Source: Dehalococcoidia bacterium
GTDB taxonomy: Bacteria; Chloroflexota; Dehalococcoidia; Tepidiformales; Tepidiformaceae
DNA: 64,000 nt
Reading direction: 5' to 3'
Assembly (NCBI GenBank): GCA_020853755.1
Contig: JADYYG010000017.1
Coordinates: forward strand, 105,226-169,225
Notes under the pieces: generated by a model
What the model was told of the DNA's origin: nothing
Database searches by the model: none
What the model saw: the letters and a program-made list of their open reading frames with translations, nothing else
Made by a program: the position numbers and the translations under genes
Shown here: positions 18,089-26,363 of the stretch, piece by piece
How positions within the stretch are numbered: the stretch's first letter is position 1
Layout of the letters: each line of letters starts with the position of its first letter

Positions 18089-19687
18089 ATGGCATTTCGC
18101 CTCCGGCGGCCACTTGCCCTGGCAAGCGTGGTTACGGCCACGCTTGCCGGCGCGGTGGTGCTCCGCAGCATCTTCGGCGGAAACGGTGACGCACCGCCGC
18201 CCACGGCCACCGCGACGGCAACCACGGGCACTGCTGCCGCCACTTCGCCCACGGCGCCCGCAGCTGCCGGGGCCGCGCTGACCGCGACAACGTCGCCCCT
18301 CGAAAAGCGCGTCTTCGCAGCCGGCGAGCAGGTAACCGTCCGCCACGGACTCGGCTTCCTCAGCGCTGCCGACGGTTCCCTCGAAACGTGGTCCTTCCCC
18401 GGCGGCGACTCGACGTTCTCCAGCCTGCTTGCCAGCCCCGACGGGTCGCTGCTCGTGTTCAACGCGAACCAGCAAGACAGCCCCTACATCATTGTCGAAC
18501 GCGCCACGGGGCGGGCGATGCAGCTCGCCAGTGGCATAAGGCCCCTGCGCGGCGCGGCCCACGGTCCGCTCATCCTCGTGGCGGCGGCTTCCGGCGGGCA
18601 GACAGCCATCGAGGTCGCCAACCTCACCACAGGCTCACTCCGTGACACGGGCGTCACCGGCGAGCCCGCGACTGAAGGACTGACCTCGCCGGACGGCCGC
18701 CGCGCGGTGGTCCTCGCCGGGGACGCACTCTACCTGTTCGAACTGACGACCGGCGCCGTCACCAAGCTGGCCACCGGCATCAACACGAACCAGGCCAGCA
18801 TCGAGGCGCTCCCCGGCGCGCTCGGTTTCGCCCTGGACCGCAGCAGCGAGCCAACCCGCCAGTGGTTCACCTGGGAGGGTGTCGAAAAGCCCGGCGGCAT
18901 TGGCCGTGGCGCGGTCTCGCCGAACGGGAAGTACATCGCCGTCGCGTGGTCGCCCGGGAGGATCGAATCGTTCGGTGAAGGCGGCTATGCAGCGGTCAGC
19001 GCCGTCACCGTGGTCGACCGGCAGCCGAACGCGCCGACGGCGCAGTTTCTCGGCGCGGGGCTCGTTGGCAGGGCCCTCTCCGCCTCCGGCCAGGCATGGT
19101 CGGGCGCAAGCGAGGCGCTCGTCATCGAGGTCGAGAGCGGCTACCGGCTGGTCACCCCGGCGGGGCAGGTGGCAGCTGCATTCGATGACCCCGCCCACGT
19201 CCTCGAACCGAAGCCTTCGCCGGCTATCGCGGGGCTTCTCGGCACCAGCCGCGGCACGATCATCAACACGGCCCGCAGCCAGACCATCGCCCCGAAGTAC
19301 GCGGAACTGCCGTGGCGGGCGGAATGGACCACGCGTCCGGGAGAACTGGCGGTCCAGCTTGCCACGCCCGGGAAGGGCCGCAGCTGGCCCGAGCAGGTGC
19401 TGCCGTTCGAGGCCAGGCCGGGTTCAGCGGCCACGGCGACCCCGAAACTCGCGGCGAGAGCCGGCGGCGCCTGTACCCCGTTGCGGGAACGCCCGGAGCC
19501 TTCGGCGCCGGTGGCCGCGTGCCTGGCCGCCGGGACGGTTGCGAGTTTCGCCCCAGTTGACCCGGGCCCGGACCAGGGGCTGCTCCCCATCGCCGGCCGC
19601 AGGGACACCACTGGCGCCTGGCTGCGCCTCAAGGCTGACGGCGACGAAGGATGGGCGCTGGCAAGCGGCTTCGACTGGGCGAAGTAG
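18089..19687 (+). CDS. Membrane-anchored beta-propeller protein with C-terminal SH3-like domain
   Basis: 532 aa. An N-terminal anchor (residues about 9-28) and a Thr/Ala/Pro linker lead to repeated SPDG blades (LLASPDGSLLVFNA, GLTSPDGRRAVVLAG, AVSPNGKYIAVAW) typical of WD40/TolB-like propellers, about residues 80-400. The end (CTPLRERPEPSAPVAACLAAGTV to GAWLRLKADGDEGWALASGF) looks like a bacterial SH3-like domain. The protein is probably extracytoplasmic; the ligand is unknown. Confidence 0.68.
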   Translation: MAFRLRRPLALASVVTATLAGAVVLRSIFGGNGDAPPPTATATATTGTAAATSPTAPAAAGAALTATTSPLEKRVFAAGEQVTVRHGLGFLSAADGSLETWSFPGGDSTFSSLLASPDGSLLVFNANQQDSPYIIVERATGRAMQLASGIRPLRGAAHGPLILVAAASGGQTAIEVANLTTGSLRDTGVTGEPATEGLTSPDGRRAVVLAGDALYLFELTTGAVTKLATGINTNQASIEALPGALGFALDRSSEPTRQWFTWEGVEKPGGIGRGAVSPNGKYIAVAWSPGRIESFGEGGYAAVSAVTVVDRQPNAPTAQFLGAGLVGRALSASGQAWSGASEALVIEVESGYRLVTPAGQVAAAFDDPAHVLEPKPSPAIAGLLGTSRGTIINTARSQTIAPKYAELPWRAEWTTRPGELAVQLATPGKGRSWPEQVLPFEARPGSAATATPKLAARAGGACTPLRERPEPSAPVAACLAAGTVASFAPVDPGPDQGLLPIAGRRDTTGAWLRLKADGDEGWALASGFDWAK

Positions 19688-19724
19688 CAGCCGGCGCTCT
19701 GGTACGATGGCGGGCGAGGTGACC

Positions 19725-19796
19725 ATGGCCGCACGCCGCCTCCCGAACACGCACCCCCGGCGACGAATCGACACCGACGGGGTGCGCGCCGCGTGA
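19725..19796 (+). CDS. Possible 23-aa leader peptide upstream of the globin
   Basis: The ATG at 19725 has an AGGTGA Shine-Dalgarno 4-5 nt upstream and a TACGAT hexamer further up. It encodes a basic 23-residue peptide, MAARRLPNTHPRRRIDTDGV and three more residues. Its TGA overlaps the GTG of the globin gene (GTGA). It may couple or regulate globin translation, or be chance. No homologue is known to me. Confidence 0.35.
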   Translation: MAARRLPNTHPRRRIDTDGVRAA

Positions 19797-20215
19797 CCCG
19801 GCAGGCAACGAGCATTCTCGAACTGGCGGGCGGCGCCGCGGGCATCTTCGCCATCGTCGAGGACTTCTACCGCCGCATCGAAGCCGACGAGCGCATGCGT
19901 TCGCTCTACCCGGCCGACCTCGAACCGGGGAAGGAGAAGCTGCGCCTCTTCCTCGTCCAGTGGCTCGGTGGCCCACCGAAATACACCGAGAAATACGGCC
20001 ACCCGCGCCTTCGCCTGCGCCACTTCCCGTTCGTCATCGGCGAGTGGCACGCCGGGCGCTGGCTGCGCTACATGCGCGAAGCGTGGACTGCGAACGGCGT
20101 ACCGGTCGAAGCGATGAACGTGGTCTTCGAGCGGCTGGGCCCGCTTGCCCACCACATGGTGAACGACAAGGACGATGTCCCGCGGACGCCACTCGGCGAC
20201 GTTCGCCTGAGCTGA
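19793..20215 (+). CDS. glbO: Group II truncated hemoglobin (trHbO-like)
   Basis: 140 aa. It carries the trHbO signature LRLFLVQWLGGPPKYTEKYGHPRLRLRHFPFVIG with the proximal His in RHFPF, and WLRYM with the conserved Trp. An N-terminal FAIVEDFYRRIEADERMRSLYP completes the 2-over-2 globin. Such proteins bind O2 or detoxify NO and peroxide. It starts at a GTG overlapping the stop of a 23-aa upstream ORF. Confidence 0.92.
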   Translation: MTRQATSILELAGGAAGIFAIVEDFYRRIEADERMRSLYPADLEPGKEKLRLFLVQWLGGPPKYTEKYGHPRLRLRHFPFVIGEWHAGRWLRYMREAWTANGVPVEAMNVVFERLGPLAHHMVNDKDDVPRTPLGDVRLS

Positions 20216-20225
20216 TCCCGGCCCA

Positions 20226-20253
20226 TTGTCGCCGGGCATCGCAGCCGTAGAAT
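20226..20253 (+). promoter_or_regulatory. Promoter of the CoA-transferase pair
   Basis: TTGTCG, a 16-nt spacer and TAGAAT. The -10 ends 6 nt before the ATG at 20260, so the transcript is predicted to be leaderless. Confidence 0.5.
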
Positions 20254-20259
20254 CGGCGC

Positions 20260-21333
20260 ATGCACGAACCAGTCCTTTCCGGCGTGCGCGTCCTCGAACT
20301 CGGGGGCAGCCTGCCGGTCGCCTTTGCCGCAAAGTGGCTCGCCGGGTTCGGCGCCGACGTCGTCCGCGTCGACCCGGACAGCGAGACCCTGACCCCCGAC
20401 GAGCAGGTCTACCTCCTGGCCGGGAAACGCCGCGTGAGCGCCTCGTTCGCCGTCGAATCGCTCGCTCTGGCCGCCGACATCGTCATCGAAGGCGACCAGC
20501 TCGGGTCGTTCCTCCGGCGGGTGAACCCTGCCCAACTGCGCCGCCAGAAGCCCTCGATCGTGGTGGTCTCGATCACGCCGTATGGGCAGGACGGGCCGTA
20601 TGCCGCGAACCAGGCGACAAGCATCACTTCGTTCGCGATGGGTGGGATTATGTCGCTCACCGGGATGCCACAGCGCGAGCCGCTGGTCACCGGCGGCAGC
20701 CAGTCGCAGTACCTCGGGGGCCTCAACGGCGCGGGCGCGGCCGTCACCGCCTACCTCGGCTCACTCATCCACGGCGAAGGCGACTGGGTCGATATTTCGA
20801 TCCAGGAGTGCCAGGCCGGGATGCTTGAACTGTACGGCCCCGGCGCCGCAGTCAGCGGCGTGCCCTCGATGCGCGCCGGGAACCACGTCCGGGCGCAGTG
20901 GGCGATCTACCCGTGCGCCGACGGCTTCGCCGGGGTGTGCGCCCTCGAACGGCAGACCCCGGCGTTCTTCAGCCTGCTCAATGACCCGGAACTCGCCGAG
21001 GAGCGCTTCCGCGACCCGCTCCAGCGCCCGCAACACGACGACGAACTGCAGGCCAAGTGCTACGCATGGTTCGCCGACCACACGAAACAGGAGATCCTGG
21101 ACCTCGGCGCGCAGTACAAGGTGCCCTTCGGCGCGGTGATGACGCCCGCCGACCTGCTGGGCAATGCGACTCTCGCAGAACGCGGCTTCTTCGACACCGT
21201 GGCCACCCCGGGCGGGACAGCGATGATCCCGGGACGGCCGTTCCTCGGCTTGCCATGGACACCCGGCGAGCTGCACAGCGCGGGCCAGGACACCGAAGAG
21301 GTTATGGGCGAATGGCTGGAGGCGCTCTCATGA
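20260..21333 (+). CDS. CaiB/BaiF CoA-transferase, probably non-catalytic subunit
   Basis: 357 aa family III CoA-transferase: LSGVRVLELGGSLPVAFAAKWLAGFGADVVRVD, VVSITPYGQDGPYA, then GGSQSQYLGGLNGAGAAVTAYL. By alignment with its neighbour, the catalytic Asp position (GLSYGDPVAG there) is Gln150 here. The protein is also about 50 aa shorter than the usual 400. It overlaps the next gene by ATGA. The pair therefore looks like a heteromer in which this subunit is structural, as reported for BbsE in BbsEF. The substrate is unknown. Confidence 0.85.
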   Translation: MHEPVLSGVRVLELGGSLPVAFAAKWLAGFGADVVRVDPDSETLTPDEQVYLLAGKRRVSASFAVESLALAADIVIEGDQLGSFLRRVNPAQLRRQKPSIVVVSITPYGQDGPYAANQATSITSFAMGGIMSLTGMPQREPLVTGGSQSQYLGGLNGAGAAVTAYLGSLIHGEGDWVDISIQECQAGMLELYGPGAAVSGVPSMRAGNHVRAQWAIYPCADGFAGVCALERQTPAFFSLLNDPELAEERFRDPLQRPQHDDELQAKCYAWFADHTKQEILDLGAQYKVPFGAVMTPADLLGNATLAERGFFDTVATPGGTAMIPGRPFLGLPWTPGELHSAGQDTEEVMGEWLEALS

Positions 21334-22556
21334 AGAAGCTCCCGCTCGACGGCGTCCGCGTCGCCGACCTCACGATGATGTGGGCCGGTCCGTACGCCAC
21401 GCGCATCCTCGCCGAGATGGGCGCGGAGATCATCAAGATCGAATCTCCGCGCGCGTGGGACAACATTCGCACGCTCATTCCCCAGCCCGGCGTCGAAGAG
21501 CCGTGGAACTCGTCGTACTACTTCAACGACTACAACCGCGACAAGAAGTCGCTCACGCTGGACCTCGCCCAGGAGGCTGGCAAGGCGACCTTCCTCAAGC
21601 TCGTGAAGCACTGCGACGTGGTGATAGAGAACTACCGCGCCGACGTCCTCGATTCGCTGGGCCTCGGGTACGAGGTGCTGACGACAGCCCGGCCGGACAT
21701 CATCCTCGTGAGCATGGCCGGGTACGGGAAGACCGGACCGGAACGCGCGCAGGTCGGCTTCGGGCCGATCATCGAGCAGATGAGCGCGCTCACCTCGCTG
21801 ACCGGCTACGGCGATGACGGCGTGCCGATAAAGACCGGCCTCTCCTACGGGGACCCTGTGGCCGGGATGGCGGCCGTGACGGCGGCAGTGCTCGCACTCA
21901 TCAAGCGCCGGAAAACGGGCGAGGGCACGTTTATCGACCTCGCCCAGCGCGAGGTGCTCTCGACGTTCATCGGCGAGGCGTTCGTGGCCGCCTCACTGCG
22001 GGGCGAGACCACCGCCCAGCGGGGCAACCGGGAGGCGCGCTACTTCGCCCAGGGCGTCTACCGCTGCGCGGGCGACGAACAGTGGCTCGCGGTTTCGATG
22101 CGCACCCTCGGCGAATGGCGCAGCGTCGCAAAGGCGCTCGACCTCACAGAGGAACTGACCGACGTGCCGAAGGAGGCGCGGCTCGACGAAGTGGACCGCC
22201 GCATCGGCGCGGCCCTCGCCAGCATGGACCCACAGGAAGCCATGGAGCGGCTGGCGAAGGCGGGCGTCCCGGCCGGGCGCGTCCTCAACACCGTGGACAT
22301 CCACAACGACCCGCACCTCGAAGCGCGCGGCTACTGGGTCGAACTGCCGCACCCGCGGATGGCGCCATGGAAGCAGCCGCGCGCGAGCTGGCAGTTCAAG
22401 GAAGCGCAGCCAGCGATGAAGCGGCACGCACCCCTCTTCGGCGAGCACAACCGCGAAATCCTCTCCGGCCTGATGGGACTGAGCGACGCCGAGATCGCGG
22501 AACTCGAACGCCTCGAGGTTATCGCCGGCGCTCCGGTGAACCCGGGGATCGGCTAA
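21330..22556 (+). CDS. CaiB/BaiF CoA-transferase, catalytic subunit
   Basis: 408 aa from the ATG overlapping the previous stop; codons upstream of it in the listed ORF are shadow. Family III features: VRVADLTMMWAGPYATRILAEMGAEIIKIE, VIENYRADVLDSLGLGYEVL, MAGYGKTGPERAQVGFGP and GLSYGDPVAG with the catalytic Asp175. It moves CoA between carboxylic acids through an aspartyl-CoA thioester. Its stop abuts the convergent HAD gene. Confidence 0.9.
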   Translation: MKKLPLDGVRVADLTMMWAGPYATRILAEMGAEIIKIESPRAWDNIRTLIPQPGVEEPWNSSYYFNDYNRDKKSLTLDLAQEAGKATFLKLVKHCDVVIENYRADVLDSLGLGYEVLTTARPDIILVSMAGYGKTGPERAQVGFGPIIEQMSALTSLTGYGDDGVPIKTGLSYGDPVAGMAAVTAAVLALIKRRKTGEGTFIDLAQREVLSTFIGEAFVAASLRGETTAQRGNREARYFAQGVYRCAGDEQWLAVSMRTLGEWRSVAKALDLTEELTDVPKEARLDEVDRRIGAALASMDPQEAMERLAKAGVPAGRVLNTVDIHNDPHLEARGYWVELPHPRMAPWKQPRASWQFKEAQPAMKRHAPLFGEHNREILSGLMGLSDAEIAELERLEVIAGAPVNPGIG

Positions 22557-23237
22557 TCAGCCGAGCAGCAGGTAGAGCGCGCGGGGCGTGTCCGAAAGGT
22601 CGGGCAGGGCAAAGTCGGCGCCGCTTTCGAGCAGTTCGGCCACGCTGAAGCGGCCGGTCGCCACGCCGAGCGCCTTCGCCCCGGCGAGATGGGCGGCCTC
22701 GATGTCGAGCGGTGTGTCGCCGAGGACGATGACGTCCGGTTCGCCGCTGAGTCCGCCATGCGCCGCCAGTTCGGCGATGCCAGCACGGACCAGCTCGGCG
22801 CGGATTGAATGGTCGTCGCCAAAGCCCCCGCCGGCGAAACGCTCCCAGAGTCCGAAGTGGCCCAGCTTCAGTGCCGCGCCCCGGCGCAGGTTGCCGGTGG
22901 CGAGCCCGACGAGCGCATCCGCCGGCACGAGGGCGTCAAGCAGCGCCTCGACCCCCGGCAGCACTTCGCCGCCCTTCTCGGCCAGCGTGCCGGGCAGGAA
23001 CTCGAGGTAGGCCTCGACGAACCGTTGCAGGTTCGGCACGAGGTCGGCGCCGCCGAAGCCGTGGCGTTCGAGCACCTCGGCGAAGATGCCGCGGTCCGTG
23101 CGGCCGTCGAAGTGGATGCCCTCGGTCGCCTGGTCGACCCCGAACTCGCGAGAGAAGCCGGCATCCATGGCGGTGCGCCCCGCGCCCTGGGTTTTCACCA
23201 TCGTCAGGTCGATATCGAACAGGAGGATACGGGGCAC
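22557..23237 (-). CDS. HAD-family phosphatase (phosphoglycolate phosphatase-like)
   Basis: 226 aa from the GTG at 23237; the 756-aa listed ORF is mostly shadow of opposite genes. HAD motifs: FDIDLTMVKT (DxDxT), GLATGNLRRGAALKLGHFGLW, and VLGDTPLDIEAAHLAGAKALGVATG. The helical cap between motifs fits the Gph/PGP group. The substrate is not defined. It is divergent from an aldose-epimerase gene with 57 bp between starts. Confidence 0.87.
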   Translation of the reverse strand: MPRILLFDIDLTMVKTQGAGRTAMDAGFSREFGVDQATEGIHFDGRTDRGIFAEVLERHGFGGADLVPNLQRFVEAYLEFLPGTLAEKGGEVLPGVEALLDALVPADALVGLATGNLRRGAALKLGHFGLWERFAGGGFGDDHSIRAELVRAGIAELAAHGGLSGEPDVIVLGDTPLDIEAAHLAGAKALGVATGRFSVAELLESGADFALPDLSDTPRALYLLLG

Positions 23238-23294
23238 CGCCCAAGTGTGGCGGGCGCATTGCCGTTGCGCCACCGGCCGGGTAAGGATTGGCCG

Positions 23295-24176
23295 GTGAGC
23301 ATTGAACTGCAGGCGCCGGGTGCACGCGCCATGATCGAACCAGCAGCGGGCGGGCGGCTGCACCAGCTTTTCGTCACCATCGACGGGACCGAGACGCCGC
23401 TGCTCTGGTCTCCGGACGACCTCTCCGCCTACGCCGACGCCGACGCCCCCCTCTACGGCGGCAGCTATCCGATGGCGCCGTGGCCGAATCGGCTGGCGGG
23501 CGGGCGATTCTCCTGGAACGGCCACGATTACCAGATGGACAACGGGCGCGACCTCGCCATCCATGGACTCGTCTGCGACCGGCCGTGGGAGGTCGTCGCG
23601 CGGGCGGGCCGCGTGGTCGAACTGGCCTGCGCATTCGGCGACGGCTGGCCCTGGGAAGGCCGCGCCTGGCAGCGGTTCGAACTGGGTCCGGGCTTCCTTT
23701 CCCTCCGCCTCGATGTACGGTCGGCCCGCGAACCGTTCCCGGCCGGCAGCGGCTGGCATCCCTGGTTCCGGCGTTCGCTGGCCGGCGAAGACCCGGAGGC
23801 AGTCCGCCTGACCGTTCCCGCAGAGCGCCAGTACCGGTTGACGGACCAGCTCGCCTCGGGCGAAACCGTCGCGCTGGCGGGCGACGCGCTGCTCGACGGC
23901 TCGCCTCTCGGCGGGCGGCGGCTGGACGAGTGCTACACCGTCCTGCGCGAACCCCGCTCCGTCATCGAGTGGCCGCGCCTGCGGCTGGAGATGACCGTCG
24001 AATGCCCGTTCCCGCACGTGCAGGTGTACACGCCGCCGGATGCCTTCTGCGTTGAGCCGCAAACCTGCGCGCCAAACGCCTTCAATATCGCGGACCCCGT
24101 TGCGGGCGCCGGGGTTGCCGCGCCGGGCCGCGCGCTCTCGCTGGCCTCGCGCTGGACGTGGGCCGTGACAGTGTGA
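23295..24176 (+). CDS. Aldose 1-epimerase (galactose mutarotase family)
   Basis: 293 aa starting at the GTG at 23295. Family features: YGGSYPMAPWPNRLAGGRFSWNGHDY, IHGLVCDRPWEV, GSGWHPWFRR, DECYTVL, and PHVQVYTPPDAFCVEPQTCAPNAF. These include the catalytic His and Glu regions. It interconverts alpha and beta sugar anomers or a related hexose derivative. Its TGA overlaps a GTG of the next gene. Confidence 0.87.
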   Translation: MSIELQAPGARAMIEPAAGGRLHQLFVTIDGTETPLLWSPDDLSAYADADAPLYGGSYPMAPWPNRLAGGRFSWNGHDYQMDNGRDLAIHGLVCDRPWEVVARAGRVVELACAFGDGWPWEGRAWQRFELGPGFLSLRLDVRSAREPFPAGSGWHPWFRRSLAGEDPEAVRLTVPAERQYRLTDQLASGETVALAGDALLDGSPLGGRRLDECYTVLREPRSVIEWPRLRLEMTVECPFPHVQVYTPPDAFCVEPQTCAPNAFNIADPVAGAGVAAPGRALSLASRWTWAVTV

Positions 24177-24943
24177 CCAGTTGGTTCGACGGCTCGCCAG
24201 AGACATACGACCGGGCTCGCCCGTCCTACCCTGAACCGCTCTGGGACGCGCTCTTCGCGGCACTCCCGTCGTCGCCACGCATCCTCGAGATCGGCCCCGG
24301 AACGGGCAAGGCGACCACCGCACTGCTTTCCCGCGGTGCATCGGTTGTCGGCTACGAGCCGGGAGAACGGCTGGCGGCCTTCCTCCGCGCGAGATTCGGG
24401 GGCGAGTCCCTGGAGGTGCGAAATGCGCCATTCGAGGCCGCCGATGACCCGCCGGGCAGCTTCGACGCTGTGGTCGCGGCCACCTCGTTCCACTGGGTTG
24501 AACACGGCGCACGGACAGCGAAAGCGCCCGCGATGCTTCGCCCAGGCGGCCTGCTCGCAGTTGTCGGAACGCACCAGGTGGCTGACTCCGCCGACCGCGG
24601 ATACTTCGCGGCCTCGCACGGTATCTACCGGCGCTACTTCCCCGAGACGCCTGCGGAACCAGAAACAACGCCGGGCCGCGACCTTCTTCCGGCCGAACTC
24701 GCCGAACTCGCTGCGAACCCGCTCCTCGTTCAGGCACGATTGCTCCGCTTCGACTGGGATCAGCGTTACGACACCGCCGCGTACCTCGACCTTGTGCGGT
24801 CGTATTCGAACACTGCCCAACTGGCACCAGCAGACCGCGAACGGTTCCTGGCCGAGCTTGCCACGTTCATCGACACAGGTTTCGACGGATCTGTCATCCG
24901 CCCGCTGGTGATGACGTTAAGCTATGGCGTCCGCCGGGCGTAA
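24173..24943 (+). CDS. Class I SAM-dependent methyltransferase
   Basis: About 256 aa from the GTG overlapping the epimerase stop (GTGTGA); the ORF caller used 24158. Motif I reads ILEIGPGTGKATTALLSRGASVVGYEPG, followed by FDAVVAATSFHWVEH and MLRPGGLLAVVG. The N-terminus SWFDGSPETYDRARPSYP is typical of UbiE/Methyltransf_11 proteins. The substrate is unknown. Confidence 0.86.
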   Translation: MTSWFDGSPETYDRARPSYPEPLWDALFAALPSSPRILEIGPGTGKATTALLSRGASVVGYEPGERLAAFLRARFGGESLEVRNAPFEAADDPPGSFDAVVAATSFHWVEHGARTAKAPAMLRPGGLLAVVGTHQVADSADRGYFAASHGIYRRYFPETPAEPETTPGRDLLPAELAELAANPLLVQARLLRFDWDQRYDTAAYLDLVRSYSNTAQLAPADRERFLAELATFIDTGFDGSVIRPLVMTLSYGVRRA

Positions 24944-25015
24944 GGACTATCGAACCGCGTTCGGGTTTTCTATACTGCGTTCAGCCTGATTGCAGGCCAT
25001 TTACGAGGTGCCGCC

Positions 25016-26254
25016 ATGACCGAACAGCAAGCAAAGCCTGCGCTCCCCATCGGGATGAAACTCTCCCCGATGAACCCCGACTACCAGAAGGACCCTTTCT
25101 CCCTTCTCGACGAAGTCCGCGAAGAAGCGCGCATTGTGCGCGACGACTTCCTCGGGCGGTACATCGTCAGCCGCTTTGAAGACGTCCAGCAGATCCTGAA
25201 CGACCGCGACCTCGCGGTTGACCCGCGGAAGGCGGCCGAAGGCACCTTCAACCAGATGTTCCGCCAGCGATCTTCGGGCGCGGACCGCGAGGGCGAGCCG
25301 TCGATGCTGTTCCTCGACCCGCCCGACCACACCCGACTGCGTTCGCTTGTCTCGAAGGCGTTCACGCCGCGCTCCATCGAGAAGATGCGCGGCCGCATCG
25401 AGGAGATCGCGAACGAACTGCTCAACAAGGTGGAGGGCCAGGCTTCGTTCGACCTGATGACCGCGTTCTGCCAGCCATACCCGACGATCGTCATCGCGGA
25501 GATGCTGGGCGTGGACCCGCGCGACCAGGCGGACTTCAAGCGCTGGACCGACGATGGCGTGGCCGCCGGTTTCGACCCCTTCGCGAGCGAAGAGAAGAAG
25601 CAGAAGGCAGAGACGGCGTTCCGGCAACTCCGCGCCTATCTCGAGGCAGCCGTCGCCGAACGCCGTGCGAACCCGAAGGATGACCTCATCACCGCGCTCA
25701 TCCACGCTGAGGACGAGGGCAGCTTCTTCAACGACGAAGAGGTCGTCTCGATGATCTCGCTGCTGCTGGCCGCGGGGAACGTGACCACCACCGACCTCCT
25801 CGGCAACGGCATGAAGAACCTGCTGGGCAACCCGGACCAGGTGCAGAAGCTGCGCGACGACCCTTCGCTGCTGGAGAACACCGTGGAGGAGATGCTGCGC
25901 TTCGAGGGCCCGGTGACCTTTTCCGGCCGGATCACGGTCGATGACCGCGAGATCGCGGGGTGCCCGATGCACGCCGGCCAGTCGGTGACCGTGGCGCTTG
26001 GCGGCGCGAACTACGACCCGCGCCTGCACAAGGACCCGCACACGTTCGACATCACGCGCGAGGACATCGACCACCTGGCCTTCGGCGGCGGGCGGCGGTA
26101 CTGCCTTGGCGCGCCGCTGGCCCGGCTCGAAGCGCAAACCGGCGTGCGCACGCTGCTCGAACGCTTCCCGAACCTGCGTCTCGCGCAGCAGGACCTCGTG
26201 TGGAAGACGGTGCCGGGCTTCCGGGGGCTCGAACGGCTGATCGTCGAGGTATAG
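25016..26254 (+). CDS. Cytochrome P450
   Basis: 412 aa. I-helix LLAAGNVTTTDLLGNG, ExxR as VEEMLRFEGP, heme loop FGGGRRYCLGAPLARLEAQ (Cys near 363). It belongs to the soluble bacterial CYP107-like group, distinct from the first P450 in the window. A GAGGTG site precedes the ATG. An MFS transporter follows 110 bp later, which may move a related substrate; that link is weak. Confidence 0.94.
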   Translation: MTEQQAKPALPIGMKLSPMNPDYQKDPFSLLDEVREEARIVRDDFLGRYIVSRFEDVQQILNDRDLAVDPRKAAEGTFNQMFRQRSSGADREGEPSMLFLDPPDHTRLRSLVSKAFTPRSIEKMRGRIEEIANELLNKVEGQASFDLMTAFCQPYPTIVIAEMLGVDPRDQADFKRWTDDGVAAGFDPFASEEKKQKAETAFRQLRAYLEAAVAERRANPKDDLITALIHAEDEGSFFNDEEVVSMISLLLAAGNVTTTDLLGNGMKNLLGNPDQVQKLRDDPSLLENTVEEMLRFEGPVTFSGRITVDDREIAGCPMHAGQSVTVALGGANYDPRLHKDPHTFDITREDIDHLAFGGGRRYCLGAPLARLEAQTGVRTLLERFPNLRLAQQDLVWKTVPGFRGLERLIVEV

Positions 26255-26363
26255 CGCAGGCGTCATGCCCGGCCGCGGTCACGCGTTCCGTGGACGGGCG
26301 GCGCTTTTCCCATTGGCGCACCGGTTGGTTAGACTCCGTTTAATCTACCCAGGCGGGATATTC

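Noticed and set aside
22557-24827. 756-aa minus-strand ORF upstream of the HAD domain
   Set aside because: Only the last 226 residues form a HAD protein; the rest is antisense to the epimerase and methyltransferase genes.
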